64,000 nt of DNA from Acidobacteriota bacterium (GCA_003223215.1 QHYH01000087.1:62001-126000), one strand, 5' to 3'. Positions 10,183 through 21,088 are shown, counted from the stretch's first letter. Notes: a model not told the origin generated them from the letters alone. Numbers and translations are program-made.

Positions 10183-12622
10183 GATGGACACGGTTCGACA
10201 GGACGTTCGATTCGCTGTGCGCACGCTGGCAAAGAGCCCTGGTTTCGCCGTCGTAGCCGTGATCACGCTGGCGTTGGGCATCGGAGCTTCCACGGCGATC
10301 TTCAGCGTGATCGACAACGTGCTCATGGAGCCGTTCCCGTACCCCGATGCCGACCGCCTGATGTCCCTGCAAATCCACGACACGGAGCGCAATGAGCCGG
10401 GGGGCCGCGCCGGCTTTCAGGGGCCCGAATTCCTCGACTATGTCGAGCAGAATCACGCATTTGATCGGGTGATCGCGAACGACAACGAAGACGTTCTCTA
10501 CCGATCGGGCGGGGGGACGGAGCGTTTCAACGGGAACCTGGTGACGCCGGGGACGTTTGAGTTCCTGGGCATGCCGGCACTTTTGGGGCGCGTGATGCAG
10601 CCCGCCGACTACGAGCCGGGCGCACCGCCGGTCTTTGTCCTGCGCTACAAGGTCTGGGTCAACCGCTTCAGCGCAGACGCCAAGATACTCAATACCGCGT
10701 TCATCTTGAACGGCACGCCGCGCACGCTGATCGGCATCATGCCGCCTCGCTTCGCCTGGGGCGATGCGGACTTGTGGCTCCCCGAAAAGCCCAGCCGCGC
10801 GGAAGGACAGCTCCGCAGCGGGTTCCCAAAATATTGGTTCATGTTGGGTCACTTGAAGCGCGGGGTTTCCATTCGCGAAGCGCAATCTGACTTCACGGTC
10901 ATCGCCAACCGACTCGCGAAGGTGTATCCCAAGGACTACCCCAAACATTTCAACGTGCATCTCGAATCGCTGACCAATCTCGTGGTAGGACAATTTAAAA
11001 CGACCCTGTACATCGTGCTCGCAGCGGTTGGGCTGTTGCTGCTGATCGGCTGCGCCAATGTAGCCAATCTGCTTTTGGCCCGAGGCACGGCCCGTGAAAA
11101 AGAATTTGCCATACGCGCTGCCTTAGGAGCCGGCCGGTGGCGCGTGGTCCGTCAGCTCCTTGTGGAAAGCTTGCTGCTGGCGCTGGGAGGTGCGGTGCTG
11201 GGCGCGCTGCTCGCTTGGGGAGGGCTGAAGGCGCTCGTTGCGCTGATTCCCGCGCAGATCATCCCCGCGGAGGCGGTCATTCGCGTGAACACGCCGGTCT
11301 TGTTGTTCACATTGTGCGTCGCTGTACTCACGGCGCTCGTATTCGGCTTGGCGCCCGCGTTACAAGTGGCTCGCCGTGACCTGAACGACCCTCTCCGCGA
11401 CACGGGCAAAGGAACTGGCGGCAGTTCCACGCACGGCCGGTTGCGCAACGCGCTGGTGGTGATGGAAGTGGCGCTCTCGCTAACGCTTCTCGTTGGGGCC
11501 GGTCTGCTGATGCGCAGCTTCGTCGCGCTTCGCCAAGTGCATCTCGGCCTGCAGCCTGACCACGTGCTCGTGGCGCGGCTCCCCCTTCCCGAGGACCGCT
11601 ACAAAACCTCCGATCAAGTTGCCGGCTTCTATCGACCGTTGTTGCGGCGGCTTGCAGTCTTGCCCGGCGTGCTGGATGCCACAGAAACGAGCACCTTGCC
11701 TCCGTATGGTGGAATTCCCAGCGACATCGATGTCCCAGGCAAAACGCACGCGGAGAAGTGGGACGCGATTTTCCAGCTGTGCAGCGAAGGTTATTTCCCC
11801 ACGTTGAAAATCCAGCTTATCGACGGGCGGCCCTTCACCGAGGCGGAGGTGGAAGGCAAGCGCAAGCTCGCGGTCGTCAACCAGACCTTCGTGCACAAAT
11901 ATCTTGCAAGCGAAAATCCGCTCGGGCAACGTGTGCACATTGCCCAGCTTGAAACTCTGCCCGATAAATTGCCGGACGCGTGGTTTGAAGTCATCGGCGT
12001 GGTTGCAGATGTCAAAAACCGAGGTTTGCAGGAGCCAATCCAGCCGGAAATCTGGGTGCCGTACACCATGACCGGCACCGGCTATCGCGGCGTTTTGGTG
12101 CGCACCGGGAAAGAGCCGCTGTCGCTATTGAATGACGTGCGCCATGAAATTTGGGCCACAGACAGCAACGTGGCGCTCACCTTCACCGGAACGCTGGAAG
12201 GCTATATCAGCAAGTTTTCCTACGCTGGACCGCGCTTCGGTTTCTTCCTGATGACTATTTTCGGCTCCATAGGGTTGGTGCTGGTGACTATTGGTGTGTA
12301 CAGCGTGCTAGCATACACCACCGCGCGGCGCACGCACGAAATCGGCATCCGCATGGCGTTAGGCGCGGAGAAAGGCCACGTGCTGAAGCTGATCATTCGC
12401 ATGGGTGTGGGACTCGTGGCCATTGGCACAGTCATTGGCTTGATCGTCAGCCTATCGATAGCGCGCGTGATCGCCACGCAGTTATGGGGAGTGTCGGCGT
12501 ACGACCCGGCCACGCTGGTGTCTGTGGTCGCGTTGCTGCTCGTGACGGGCGCGGTGGCCTGTTGGATTCCAGCTCACCGTGCCACCAAGGTCGATCCGCT
12601 AGTCGCGCTGCGGTACGAGTAA
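10183..12622 (+). CDS. ADOP-type ABC transporter permease (MacB/FtsX domains)
   Basis: MDTVRQDVRFAVRTLAKSPGFAVVAVITLALGIGASTAIFSVIDNVL; C-terminus KVDPLVALRYE; the ORF track extends upstream through the IS110 remnant but 10183 is the family-typical start. Confidence 0.92.
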
Positions 12623-12717
12623 CTCATGGCTCTCGGAGAGCCACAACGAAGGATGAAAATGGACCCAGGCACCTATGCTTTGTTTTCAACGCGATAGGCA
12701 GCTATTTTCATAGGAGT
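12620..12717. repeat. ADOP 3' element, copy 1
   Basis: taactcatggctctcggagagccacaacgaaggatgaaaat...attttcataggagt; near-identical arms recur at 15485-15583; contains GGCTCTC-GAGAGCC hairpin. Confidence 0.8.
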
Positions 12718-13051
12718 AAATAGAAGATCGCGTACACCAGTTCCTGGTAACGAGCTTCCCGGCAACTTGGGTACTCGTCGATACTTGTACGATTTGAAGG
12801 CACTCGTGTTCATTTCTCTCCAAGACGCCATACAGTGGGTTCTTGATTTGAGTAGATTGCTGCATGCCTACAAAAATTAAGTCGCAACGAAGGCCTGCCG
12901 CGAGATATCTAGCAAACTTAGGCGACACCTCCTAACCCCGGGATCAACTCATTCGTCAAAACGGAGACAATTGAGGAACCTGGCGAGGCCCTGCAACGCT
13001 CTCGAACAGATTCCAGAAGCGGTTCCAGAAGGCTATTCACAAGGTGGAGAG

Positions 13052-15487
13052 ATGCTGCGAGACGTGCGATTCGGACTTCGGATTCTACTAAAACAACCGA
13101 GCTTTAGCCTGATTGCGATGCTAACCCTGGCGCTGGGAATTGGAGCCACCTCGGCGGTCTTGAGCCTGATTCAGGGCGTGCTTCTAACACCGCCGCCCTA
13201 CCGGCGACCACAGCAGCTGGTGCTCGTCACGACCGCACGAACAGACGGCCAAAAAATGGACAGCCCGCGCGGCTGGCCAGCCCAGCAATGGATGGAATGG
13301 CAAAAAGAAGCGAAAGCCTTTCAAGGAATTGCCGCTTACGACTGGACCTTCAATTTTCTGATCCGCAACGATGGCAGCCAATCTATGCAGGGCATGTGGG
13401 TCACGAACGACTATTTGCCCGTCATGGGACTGAAAGCAGTTGTGGGGCGAGGCTTCGAGGAGTCAGATTTTGGGCAAGGGCCGGTGAAGGTAGTCCTCTT
13501 GGGGTACGAGTTTTGGCAGCGCGCGTTCAACGGCGATCGGCAAATTATCGGCAAGACAGTGCGCATCAGCCGATGGGATATACCGCCTACGGTGATCGGC
13601 GTGATGCAGCCGGGAGTGCGCTTTCTGCCTTCGCCGGGGGCGGCCAAGGAGCCGAATTACGACGTCAATGCGACGGTCGATTTTTGGATACCCGCGGCGC
13701 CGGACCCGAAGTATCTCAAGGACCCATATTGGAATCTGGTGGCGCGACTACGGGATGGAACGACCGAACGGCAGGGACAGCAGGAACTGGCCCTCTTTGC
13801 CGCGCGAGAGGCACAGTCGGAGAAGGACTTTGCAGGGTTTACGCCGCAGCTCGCATCCGTGACCGAGGAAATGAATCAAGATGGCCGGAGGATTTTGCTT
13901 CCGTTGTTGGGAGCAGCGACACTGGTTTTGTTGATCGGTTGCGGAAACGCGGCAGCGCTGCTGCTGGTGCGTGGACTGCAACGCCAGCAGGAGTACGCGG
14001 TGCGCAGCGCGATCGGGATGGGGCGCATCGCTCTTTTGCGACAGGTCTCGACCGAAAGCCTATTGCTGGCCTTGATGGGCGGAGCAGTTGGAGTGGGGCT
14101 GGCCTTCGGCGTCGTGAAGTTATTCAAGCTGATTGCCGGACACGCTATTCCGCGGCTGGATGGCGTGACGGCTGGGTGGGCAGTGCTGGGCTGGGGATTG
14201 GGCGCTGCGGTGCTGGCTTCGGTTTTTGCAGGAGCTTTTCCAGCATTGCGGGCTTTCCGGTTGGATCCGATGGAGGTGCTGAAGAATGCCGGGCCGAAAG
14301 GGACGGCAGGAATCGGCGAGCGGCGGCTGCTGCGCGGAGTCACGATGGTGCAGATGGCACTGACGCTAGCGCTGCTGGTAGGCGCCGGGCTGTTGATTCG
14401 CACGATGGTGAATATTGCGAGGGTCCCGTCAGGCTACAACACTGGACACATTTTGACCATGAGCGTCACAGAAGTGCAGAACCGGTCGACTTGGGGTAGC
14501 TTTCATCGGCAGGCTTTAGAGCGAGTTGCTGCGCTTCCGGGTGTACAGAACGCGGCGTTTGCTTGGGGAGTCCCGTTGACAGGCAACAATTGGCCGGCGA
14601 CTTTGGAAATCGAAGGACAGCCTCCGGCGATGAGGGAGAGCGACAAGACGGCTGTGCCCCTGCGCGCCGTCACGCCCGATTATTTCAAATTGATGGGCAT
14701 GGCGTTGATTGAGGGTCGGGAATTTCGCTCGACGGATGATGATAAATCGCCGAAAGTGGCGATCGTGAACCAGGCGTTCGCGGACCGTTACTTTTCGCAT
14801 GAGAAAGCGATCGGGCGGAAGCTCTGGATGAACGGTCGGAATAAGCCCGGCATGGAGATTATCGGCGAAATCTCCAACAGCCGCACCGATGACCTCACAC
14901 AAGAAGCGTCGCCGGAGATTTATCTGCCGCTATGGCAGGCGACCGCGTTTTCCAAGCATCTAGTGGTGCGAACGACGGCGGACCCACGCGCCGTGGTGAT
15001 TGCGGTGGAACGCGAACTGCACGCCATTGACCCAACGGCCGCTATCGAAAACGTGAAGACCCTGGAGCAGATTCGCGATGATTCGCTGGCGTCCCGCAGC
15101 TTTGCGATGCAGCTTCTCATGGGGTTTTCGCTTGTGGGAGGCGCCCTGACGCTCGTGGGGGTTTACGGTGTGCTTTCACTGTCGGTCGCTTCAAGGAGAC
15201 GGGAGTTGGCCATTCGCAGCGCGCTTGGCGCTAAGCAAAAGGACATTCGCAAACTGATCTTCGGCGAGGGACTTCAATTGATTTCGAGAGGTGTGCTCGC
15301 CGGAGTTGCGCTGGCGATTGCTTTGTCGCGCGTGCTTAGGTCCTTCTTGTTCGAGGTGCAACCCAACGATCCTGCCACGTTGATCGTTGTTGGAGTGCTG
15401 TTCGTGGTAGTCGCGCTACTCGCCTGTTGGGTACCGGTTCGCCGGGCAGCAAGGGTCGATCCGCTGGAGGCGTTAAGATACGAGTAA
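13052..15487 (+). CDS. ADOP-type ABC transporter permease (MacB/FtsX domains)
   Basis: MLRDVRFGLRILLKQPSFSLIAMLTLALGIGATSAVLSLIQGVLL; C-terminus RVDPLEALRYE. Confidence 0.92.
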   Translation: MLRDVRFGLRILLKQPSFSLIAMLTLALGIGATSAVLSLIQGVLLTPPPYRRPQQLVLVTTARTDGQKMDSPRGWPAQQWMEWQKEAKAFQGIAAYDWTFNFLIRNDGSQSMQGMWVTNDYLPVMGLKAVVGRGFEESDFGQGPVKVVLLGYEFWQRAFNGDRQIIGKTVRISRWDIPPTVIGVMQPGVRFLPSPGAAKEPNYDVNATVDFWIPAAPDPKYLKDPYWNLVARLRDGTTERQGQQELALFAAREAQSEKDFAGFTPQLASVTEEMNQDGRRILLPLLGAATLVLLIGCGNAAALLLVRGLQRQQEYAVRSAIGMGRIALLRQVSTESLLLALMGGAVGVGLAFGVVKLFKLIAGHAIPRLDGVTAGWAVLGWGLGAAVLASVFAGAFPALRAFRLDPMEVLKNAGPKGTAGIGERRLLRGVTMVQMALTLALLVGAGLLIRTMVNIARVPSGYNTGHILTMSVTEVQNRSTWGSFHRQALERVAALPGVQNAAFAWGVPLTGNNWPATLEIEGQPPAMRESDKTAVPLRAVTPDYFKLMGMALIEGREFRSTDDDKSPKVAIVNQAFADRYFSHEKAIGRKLWMNGRNKPGMEIIGEISNSRTDDLTQEASPEIYLPLWQATAFSKHLVVRTTADPRAVVIAVERELHAIDPTAAIENVKTLEQIRDDSLASRSFAMQLLMGFSLVGGALTLVGVYGVLSLSVASRRRELAIRSALGAKQKDIRKLIFGEGLQLISRGVLAGVALAIALSRVLRSFLFEVQPNDPATLIVVGVLFVVVALLACWVPVRRAARVDPLEALRYE

Positions 15488-15583
15488 CCCATGGCTCTCG
15501 GAGAGCCACAACGAAGGATGAAAATAGCCGCTCACTGTTGAGCCAATCTTTTCAATGAGATACGCGGCTATTTTCATAGGAGT
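15485..15583. repeat. ADOP 3' element, copy 2
   Basis: taacccatggctctcggagagccacaacgaaggatgaaaatagccgc...gcggctattttcataggagt; forms inverted repeat atgaaaatagccgc/gcggctattttcat. Confidence 0.8.
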
Positions 15584-15699
15584 GAAGTCGTGCCGTTACC
15601 CTCCAAATTTCTTTGACGCGCTCCGGGTCCTGGTGGATCAGAGATCAACCAGGGGAACATTCGGGATGAGGGATTGCACCGTGGAGCGCACGACGCCCA

Positions 15700-15776
15700 G
15701 CGCTTTTCCCGGGTCGCTGTTTGTTCGCACGCAAAGAGCGCGCGTCGATCCCATGGTCGCGTTACGTTATGAATCG
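15700..15776 (+). pseudogene. C-terminal remnant of a third ADOP permease
   Basis: Peptide LFVRTQRARVDPMVALRYES ends with the ADOP C-terminal motif (RVDPxxALRYE) but has no upstream permease body. Confidence 0.65.
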
Positions 15777-15913
15777 AGGCTCAAGATGAGAGCCAACCTA
15801 TTGCAAGGCTTCATTTCCTTAGTAACTCTTCGTAAACGCCGAAACCGGAGAGGTTCGTACTAAGCTTCCTATGTCCGGTTAGCGTCCGAGTCCACGCCGG
15901 TTAAAATTGGAAA

Positions 15914-16342
15914 CTAATAACAGGACTTAAGGCAGAGGTTACAGTCGCAACGTGCCGTTCTGTCAGACCTACCCAGTTCTACCAATGGGTACAAGTGGCG
16001 CTGACTTCCTGCTTCACTGAGGCAGGTTTTCACGCGAGCCTTGCGGTCCGCGCCAGAGCCTTCGTCTCCGCAGGTGTTAATTCGGGCGCAACTCGCCCTG
16101 TCGAGTGCGTACTGACGTAGATTCGTCGCCCCGTTGGTCTCCCGGTCGTGGACGGCATCACACTGGCAGGTGCACTCTCGGGCTGACAGCGGGAGGTCTT
16201 CCACCACGCGACCGCACACCGAGCACATCTTGCTCCTCAGGAGCCAGCGACCGGCTATTACGAGCTCCGCGCCGTTCAACTTCGCTTTGTACTCCAACTG
16301 CGATCTTCCGGGCCAGCTTCCGGTGTCACGAACAATACGCAC
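15914..16342 (-). pseudogene. TnpB (IS200/IS605/IS607-type OrfB) C-terminal fragment
   Basis: RSQLEYKAKLNGAELVIAGRWLLRSKMCSVCGRVVEDLPLSARECTCQCDAVHDRETNGATNLRQYA: zinc-ribbon region of TnpB; N-terminal two thirds absent. Confidence 0.8.
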
Positions 16343-16579
16343 GAGTTGGGACGAGTTCAGAACTTAGTCATCGAAACGAAAACTGGACAACACCTTGAAT
16401 GGAAGGGACGGCGCGCGTCGTTTAAGGCGCGGGGCATGGCCTCTTCGATTGGAAGCCACAAGCTTTACAAGAAACTTACAAGATGCTTGCGCTTCCGCAT
16501 CGAAACCGATGGAGAGTGCCTGCAACGTAGGGGAAAGGTCGCCGGCCTCCCCGCACGGCGAGCCACGCGAGGAGCAGGC

Positions 16580-16720
16580 ATGAATACTCTCTTTCAGGCA
16601 GAGGAATCTTCTTTGAGTAAAAGCAAGAAAGTCGCCATTGCAATTGTCGCTTTGGCGTTCTTAGGCTTCGCCGTGTGGGGGGGCGTTGAGATGGCTTGGC
16701 GTCTCGCCTCTGGCCGCTAA
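16580..16720 (+). CDS. Small single-TM hypothetical protein (46 aa)
   Basis: MNTLFQAEESSLSKSKKVAIAIVALAFLGFAVWGGVEMAWRLASGR; one hydrophobic helix. Confidence 0.35.
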   Translation: MNTLFQAEESSLSKSKKVAIAIVALAFLGFAVWGGVEMAWRLASGR

Positions 16721-17085
16721 GGGGGATGCACTTCCACGCCCGAAGTTGTGCCATTGGCGCCGTTCTCGCTCGCAAATTCGCCTTGTCGCGTGTTTACCCA
16801 ACAGTTCTCATCTTCGGAGGGGTGCGCTCTGCTCGCGCCAAGCTGCCCAGGGCGATGGTGCTTAGTTTCCGCGATTATGTACGGCTTGCAGCTCTAAAGC
16901 CCGAGGCTCTCACGAATCATTGGCGAAGAGTCGAAGGCGAAGGGGACGGATGCTCTCACCTCGCAGCAAATGGACGGCACCATTAGCGCTGCGACAAGAA
17001 CACCAGGCGCAGATAATTTTCGCTTCGACTCGTCGTTGAAACGAGGATGGTGGTGTCGGGGGTGCTTAACCTTCGATCGGTGACG

Positions 17086-18921
17086 CTAAGGCTTCAACTT
17101 CAGAAAAGTCACTCCGTAGCTGCCCAGCGTCACCGATATTTTCTGGCCGGGCGTGATACCAACTGCGGTCGGGCCGCTAGTCGCGTTGGTTTTTGCATCA
17201 ATTGTTATGGACGTAGCGCTGGAGAATGTTCCCAAGGACGAAACATCGGCAATCACGGTTCGCGGATCTCCAGGCCCGTTATTGTCGGTGGGAGCATGCA
17301 CCGCGTGATCCACAATCATGAGCACCACGGATCCATCGCTACTCTTTGTCGCAACAATCTCCACGCTCGACGTCTCGGTCGCAGACAATTGCAGGATGTC
17401 GGGCCCGGGTGACGTCGGAGTGGAAGGAAACATCTGCGCCAACCAATAATCCACCCAGTAGCTCAGATACGTGCTCCCGGTGTTGAAGTCCACTTCGCCG
17501 GACTGCGTATCCGCGGCGTAAAGCCAGTGATACAGCGCCTGATTCCCCGCTTTGCCAAATTCCGAAAACACGTAGGGCCGAAATGCCGCAAAAAACGGGT
17601 TCGTCCCTCGCGGGTCGGAAACGAATTTCATCGTTGGATTGCAATTGCTCGTTCCGTCGGGATTGGGATAGTCCGCGTTCACGTTGTTTTCCGTGACCCA
17701 GAGCGGCACGCTTGCCAGGTCTGATCGCGTTCGCAGTTGCTGGTAGACGTAGTTGATGTATTGCACCATCTGCGGCACGCGAGAAAACAACGTCGCGTCC
17801 ACGTCTTGCTGATTGCAGGTGGGATAGAAATGCGTAGCGACGACATTCACCTGCGCGCTCACTCCTCCGTTGGCGGGGGCGGCCACGAACGGCGGCAGGT
17901 CCGTTGTCGGGTCCGCCACCGCAAGTTCCAATGCGGAAATCTTTATCGTGTAGTCGACACTGAGCATCGCGGGAACCACCGTGTTGTACAGCTGGATGTA
18001 CTGGCTCGCCGTCAGGCCGTTGATGTTGTATTCGTTGAAGATGCCCCACCACGTGATCGGGTGTTGCGGGTAGCTCGGCGACACGAGAGTAGTTCCGCCC
18101 CAGGTGAAACCACCCTTGTTGTAATACCTCACTAGGTTCGCGCTGTAATCGGCAAAAGCTTGCACATTTGCAGAGTTAAAAATGAAATGCCCCGTCGTGG
18201 GATCATTCAAAAACGCCGGCGCCACGGCGATCTGAAACTCCGGGCTGTTATCCGCCGCGCTCAGCACGGGCTGCACAACGGCATCCAAGGTGGCGAAGTT
18301 CCAGTCCGTCGCGGCCCCAGTGTTCACCTTCATGGGGACGCCCTGGCTGACCGCCTGGAGCCGAATGTGTTGCGGACCAAGTTTGGTCAACTGCGTCGGC
18401 TCAGTCGCCGTGTGATTCTGAAAGAATTGGTAGTTCCCCTCCGACGGCTGGAAGGATGTGGACATAAATTCGTCCAATTTACCGCCAACACCAAGGGTCG
18501 TATCGACGGCGTTCGCGACGGAAGCGGCAATCGCAATCACCAGCACCAACGGCTGGCTCGCGGTCCGCGTCCCCTCTGTCACTACGACATTCGCAGAATA
18601 TGTTCCAGACGGTGTCGTGCTTGTAGCGACCAAAGAAAGGGTCCCGGTCAATCCACCGGCCGCGGGTACAAATTGCCAAGTGACCCCGCTCGGCAAATTG
18701 CTCGCCGTAACAGATAGCGAACTCGCCGAACTTGCCCCGCTGACCGTGGCACCGACAGCCGCCGGGGTGCCGTCTTGAGGCGCAACCACCGTGCTTGTAG
18801 AAAGGGATACCGTAAGGGGCCCTGGTGGTATTCCTGGCCCGCCGCCGCAACCTGTGGCAAAGGCCCAGGCCGCCAGCACGGCAACGAGCATCTCCGTCTC
18901 GAGAAACCGTTCAGGCTTCAT
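17086..18921 (-). CDS. Secreted lipoprotein with Ig-like N-terminal region and glycoside-hydrolase-like (TIM-barrel) domain
   Basis: Lipobox-like AFATGCGGG; putative catalytic context WWGIFNEYNINGL and LWVTENNVNADYPNPDG; C-terminal beta-rich domain. Confidence 0.7.
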   Translation of the reverse strand: MKPERFLETEMLVAVLAAWAFATGCGGGPGIPPGPLTVSLSTSTVVAPQDGTPAAVGATVSGASSASSLSVTASNLPSGVTWQFVPAAGGLTGTLSLVATSTTPSGTYSANVVVTEGTRTASQPLVLVIAIAASVANAVDTTLGVGGKLDEFMSTSFQPSEGNYQFFQNHTATEPTQLTKLGPQHIRLQAVSQGVPMKVNTGAATDWNFATLDAVVQPVLSAADNSPEFQIAVAPAFLNDPTTGHFIFNSANVQAFADYSANLVRYYNKGGFTWGGTTLVSPSYPQHPITWWGIFNEYNINGLTASQYIQLYNTVVPAMLSVDYTIKISALELAVADPTTDLPPFVAAPANGGVSAQVNVVATHFYPTCNQQDVDATLFSRVPQMVQYINYVYQQLRTRSDLASVPLWVTENNVNADYPNPDGTSNCNPTMKFVSDPRGTNPFFAAFRPYVFSEFGKAGNQALYHWLYAADTQSGEVDFNTGSTYLSYWVDYWLAQMFPSTPTSPGPDILQLSATETSSVEIVATKSSDGSVVLMIVDHAVHAPTDNNGPGDPRTVIADVSSLGTFSSATSITIDAKTNATSGPTAVGITPGQKISVTLGSYGVTFLKLKP

Positions 18922-19081
18922 GCCACACCTACTTCGTATTAGGCTTCATCGAGGGCCACGGGCATTTTACCTCGCTCTGTTCCTGGGACAGCTGTCGACA
19001 ATTCCGTCGCTCAATCCATTCCCATAATAAGATAATTCCAACGTGGCGTAGGGCCACTTCTGTCCGAACGGTGGATGGATC

Positions 19082-19258
19082 GCGGTGCCTGGGCTGTTCC
19101 ATCTGCGACTGGCGGCGGGGCCGCCTCTTTACGACTTTGGGCCAACCTCGGGGCAAAAGGGATATCAAGTGTCGTCGGATGGGCGACGTATCTTGGTGAA
19201 CTCTCGAGCGGACATCGAGGGCCTGGTAACGGGATATCACACTAATGCACAACGGTAA
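19082..19258 (+). pseudogene. C-terminal remnant of a PD40/WD40-like protein (kinase- or TolB-like)
   Basis: Reading frame AVPGLFHLRLAAGPPLYDFGPTSGQKGYQVSSDGRRILVNSRADIEG; resembles the YDVTPDGQRFLVN tail of PD40-repeat proteins. Confidence 0.4.
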
Positions 19259-19954
19259 TATTCGCGCCCCATCCACGATGGTAGCGCCGGCGGCTTGGCT
19301 GGCGATCATTATGACCACTGCAACAGTCCTGCTGCTAGCAAGCCTGCATGTTTTGAGCCCAGAATTTGCGCCTTCTTGGCACATGGTGAGTGAATACGCC
19401 TTCGGTCATCATGGTTTGCTGCTGGCGCTGATGTTTCTATCGTGGGGCATTAGCTCCTGGGCACTGGCAGTCGCGATTTGATCGCAAGTCAAAACCGAAG
19501 TCGGCAAGGTGGGTTGTGGTCTCTAATCGTTGCTGGCATAGGGGAGGCGATGGCCTCCGTTTTTGATGTCACTCACTACACGGGGCACGCTATCGCAGGG
19601 CTGCTGGGAGTTGGCGGTTTTCCCGTCGCTGTGTTGCTTTTGAGTGTAGACCTTGGCCACACCGAGGAGTGGCTTGGCGCTAGAAGGGCGCTGCTCTGGA
19701 TCGCGAACCTTAGTTGGATAAGTGTGGTGCTGTTGATTGCGACGTTGGTTCTGATGACCATGCAACTCGCCCGGGCAAATGGCGGCCATTTGCCCCAGCA
19801 TGCGCCGAAATCATTGCCGCCTGGAGTGCTTGGATTAGACGGGTGGGCGAACCGGCTCATTGTGCTTTCAAACTGCTTGTGGTGTTCGTTGCTGCTTGGC
19901 ATGCGATTAAAGTGGAACAAAATCGTGACCAAGCGGAGGCAACTTAACCTCTGA
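19245..19954 (+). pseudogene. DUF998-like membrane protein, broken by in-frame stop and frameshift
   Basis: ORFs 19245..19481 and 19478..19954 together give a complete DUF998-like multi-TM protein (SEYAFGHHG ... GEAMASVFDVTHYTGHAIAGLLGVGGFP). Confidence 0.65.
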
Positions 19955-20103
19955 CTCATAGATGCCGGCAAAACACCCTTATCGTCCGCATTGGTACAGA
20001 TGGGCATGCCGGGAAGCGGAGTTGGCCATTTGCAACTGGCAATACCGATGTAAACTCCTTGCGAGTCTGTTTGAGTGATTCGAAATTCGGGGAGGCAACA
20101 TCT

Positions 20104-21012
20104 ATGCGCAAAATCACTCCACATTTGTGGTTCGACAAAGAGGCAAAAGAGGCAGCCGAACTTTACACTTCTCAGATTCCAAACTCAAAGATCGCGAATG
20201 TAAAAACTCTTCATAACACGCCGTCAGGGGATTGCGACTTGGTGTCGTTCGAGCTTTCGGGCCAGGCGTTTATGGCCATAAGCGCGGGACCACTTTACAA
20301 GTTCAATCCGTCGGTTTCTTTTCACGTGAAATGTAAAGCAAGAGACGAAGTCGACTCGATCTTCGAGAGACTTTCCAATGGCGGAAAAGTTCTCATGCCG
20401 CTTGGCAGCTATCCGTTCAGCGACCGGTACGGCTGGCTGGAAGACAAGTATGGACTGTCGTGGCAGGTGATTTTGGCAGGCGAGCGCGAGATGAAGCAAA
20501 GGATCTCTCCTGTGCTCATGTTTGTGGGCAAGGTCTGCGGCAAGACGGAAGAGGCGATCAATTATTATGCAGAGGTTTTCAAGAATTCACCTGCCGGTGC
20601 CACAGCTAGCACCAACGTGAATATACTTGCGCGTTACGGAACGGGCGAGGAACCGGACAGAGAAGGGACAGTAAGGTACGCTTCGTTCACGCTTCTCGGC
20701 CAGGAGTTTGGGGCCATGGACTCTGCGCGGGAGCACAAATTCGCTTTCAACGAGGCGATATCGTTCATGGTTCCCTGCGATACGCAGGGAGAAATCGATT
20801 ATTTTTGGGAAAGGCTTTCCGCCGATCCAAAGGCCGGACAGTGCGGCTGGCTCAAGGACAGGTACGGCCTATCCTGGCAGATCACTCCCACGATCATGAA
20901 CGAGATGCTCGCCAGCAACGATCAGGAAAGAACGGCACGCGTAACCCAGGCCTTCCTCAAAATGAAAAAGTTCGATATCGATGCGCTGAAGCAAGCATAT
21001 GGAGGGCAATAG
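20104..21012 (+). CDS. PhnB-like/VOC protein with two tandem domains (3-demethylubiquinone-9 3-methyltransferase-like)
   Basis: MRKITPHLWFDKEAKEAAELYTSQIPNSKI; two repeats each with DRYGLSWQ-type motif (DKYGLSWQV, DRYGLSWQI). Confidence 0.88.
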   Translation: MRKITPHLWFDKEAKEAAELYTSQIPNSKIANVKTLHNTPSGDCDLVSFELSGQAFMAISAGPLYKFNPSVSFHVKCKARDEVDSIFERLSNGGKVLMPLGSYPFSDRYGWLEDKYGLSWQVILAGEREMKQRISPVLMFVGKVCGKTEEAINYYAEVFKNSPAGATASTNVNILARYGTGEEPDREGTVRYASFTLLGQEFGAMDSAREHKFAFNEAISFMVPCDTQGEIDYFWERLSADPKAGQCGWLKDRYGLSWQITPTIMNEMLASNDQERTARVTQAFLKMKKFDIDALKQAYGGQ

Positions 21013-21088
21013 GAAAGATGTGTTTCATGGCTAGGAGCGTATGCCTCGCATGGCTGGTCCGGCTATCGGCACGCATCGCATCGTTGAC

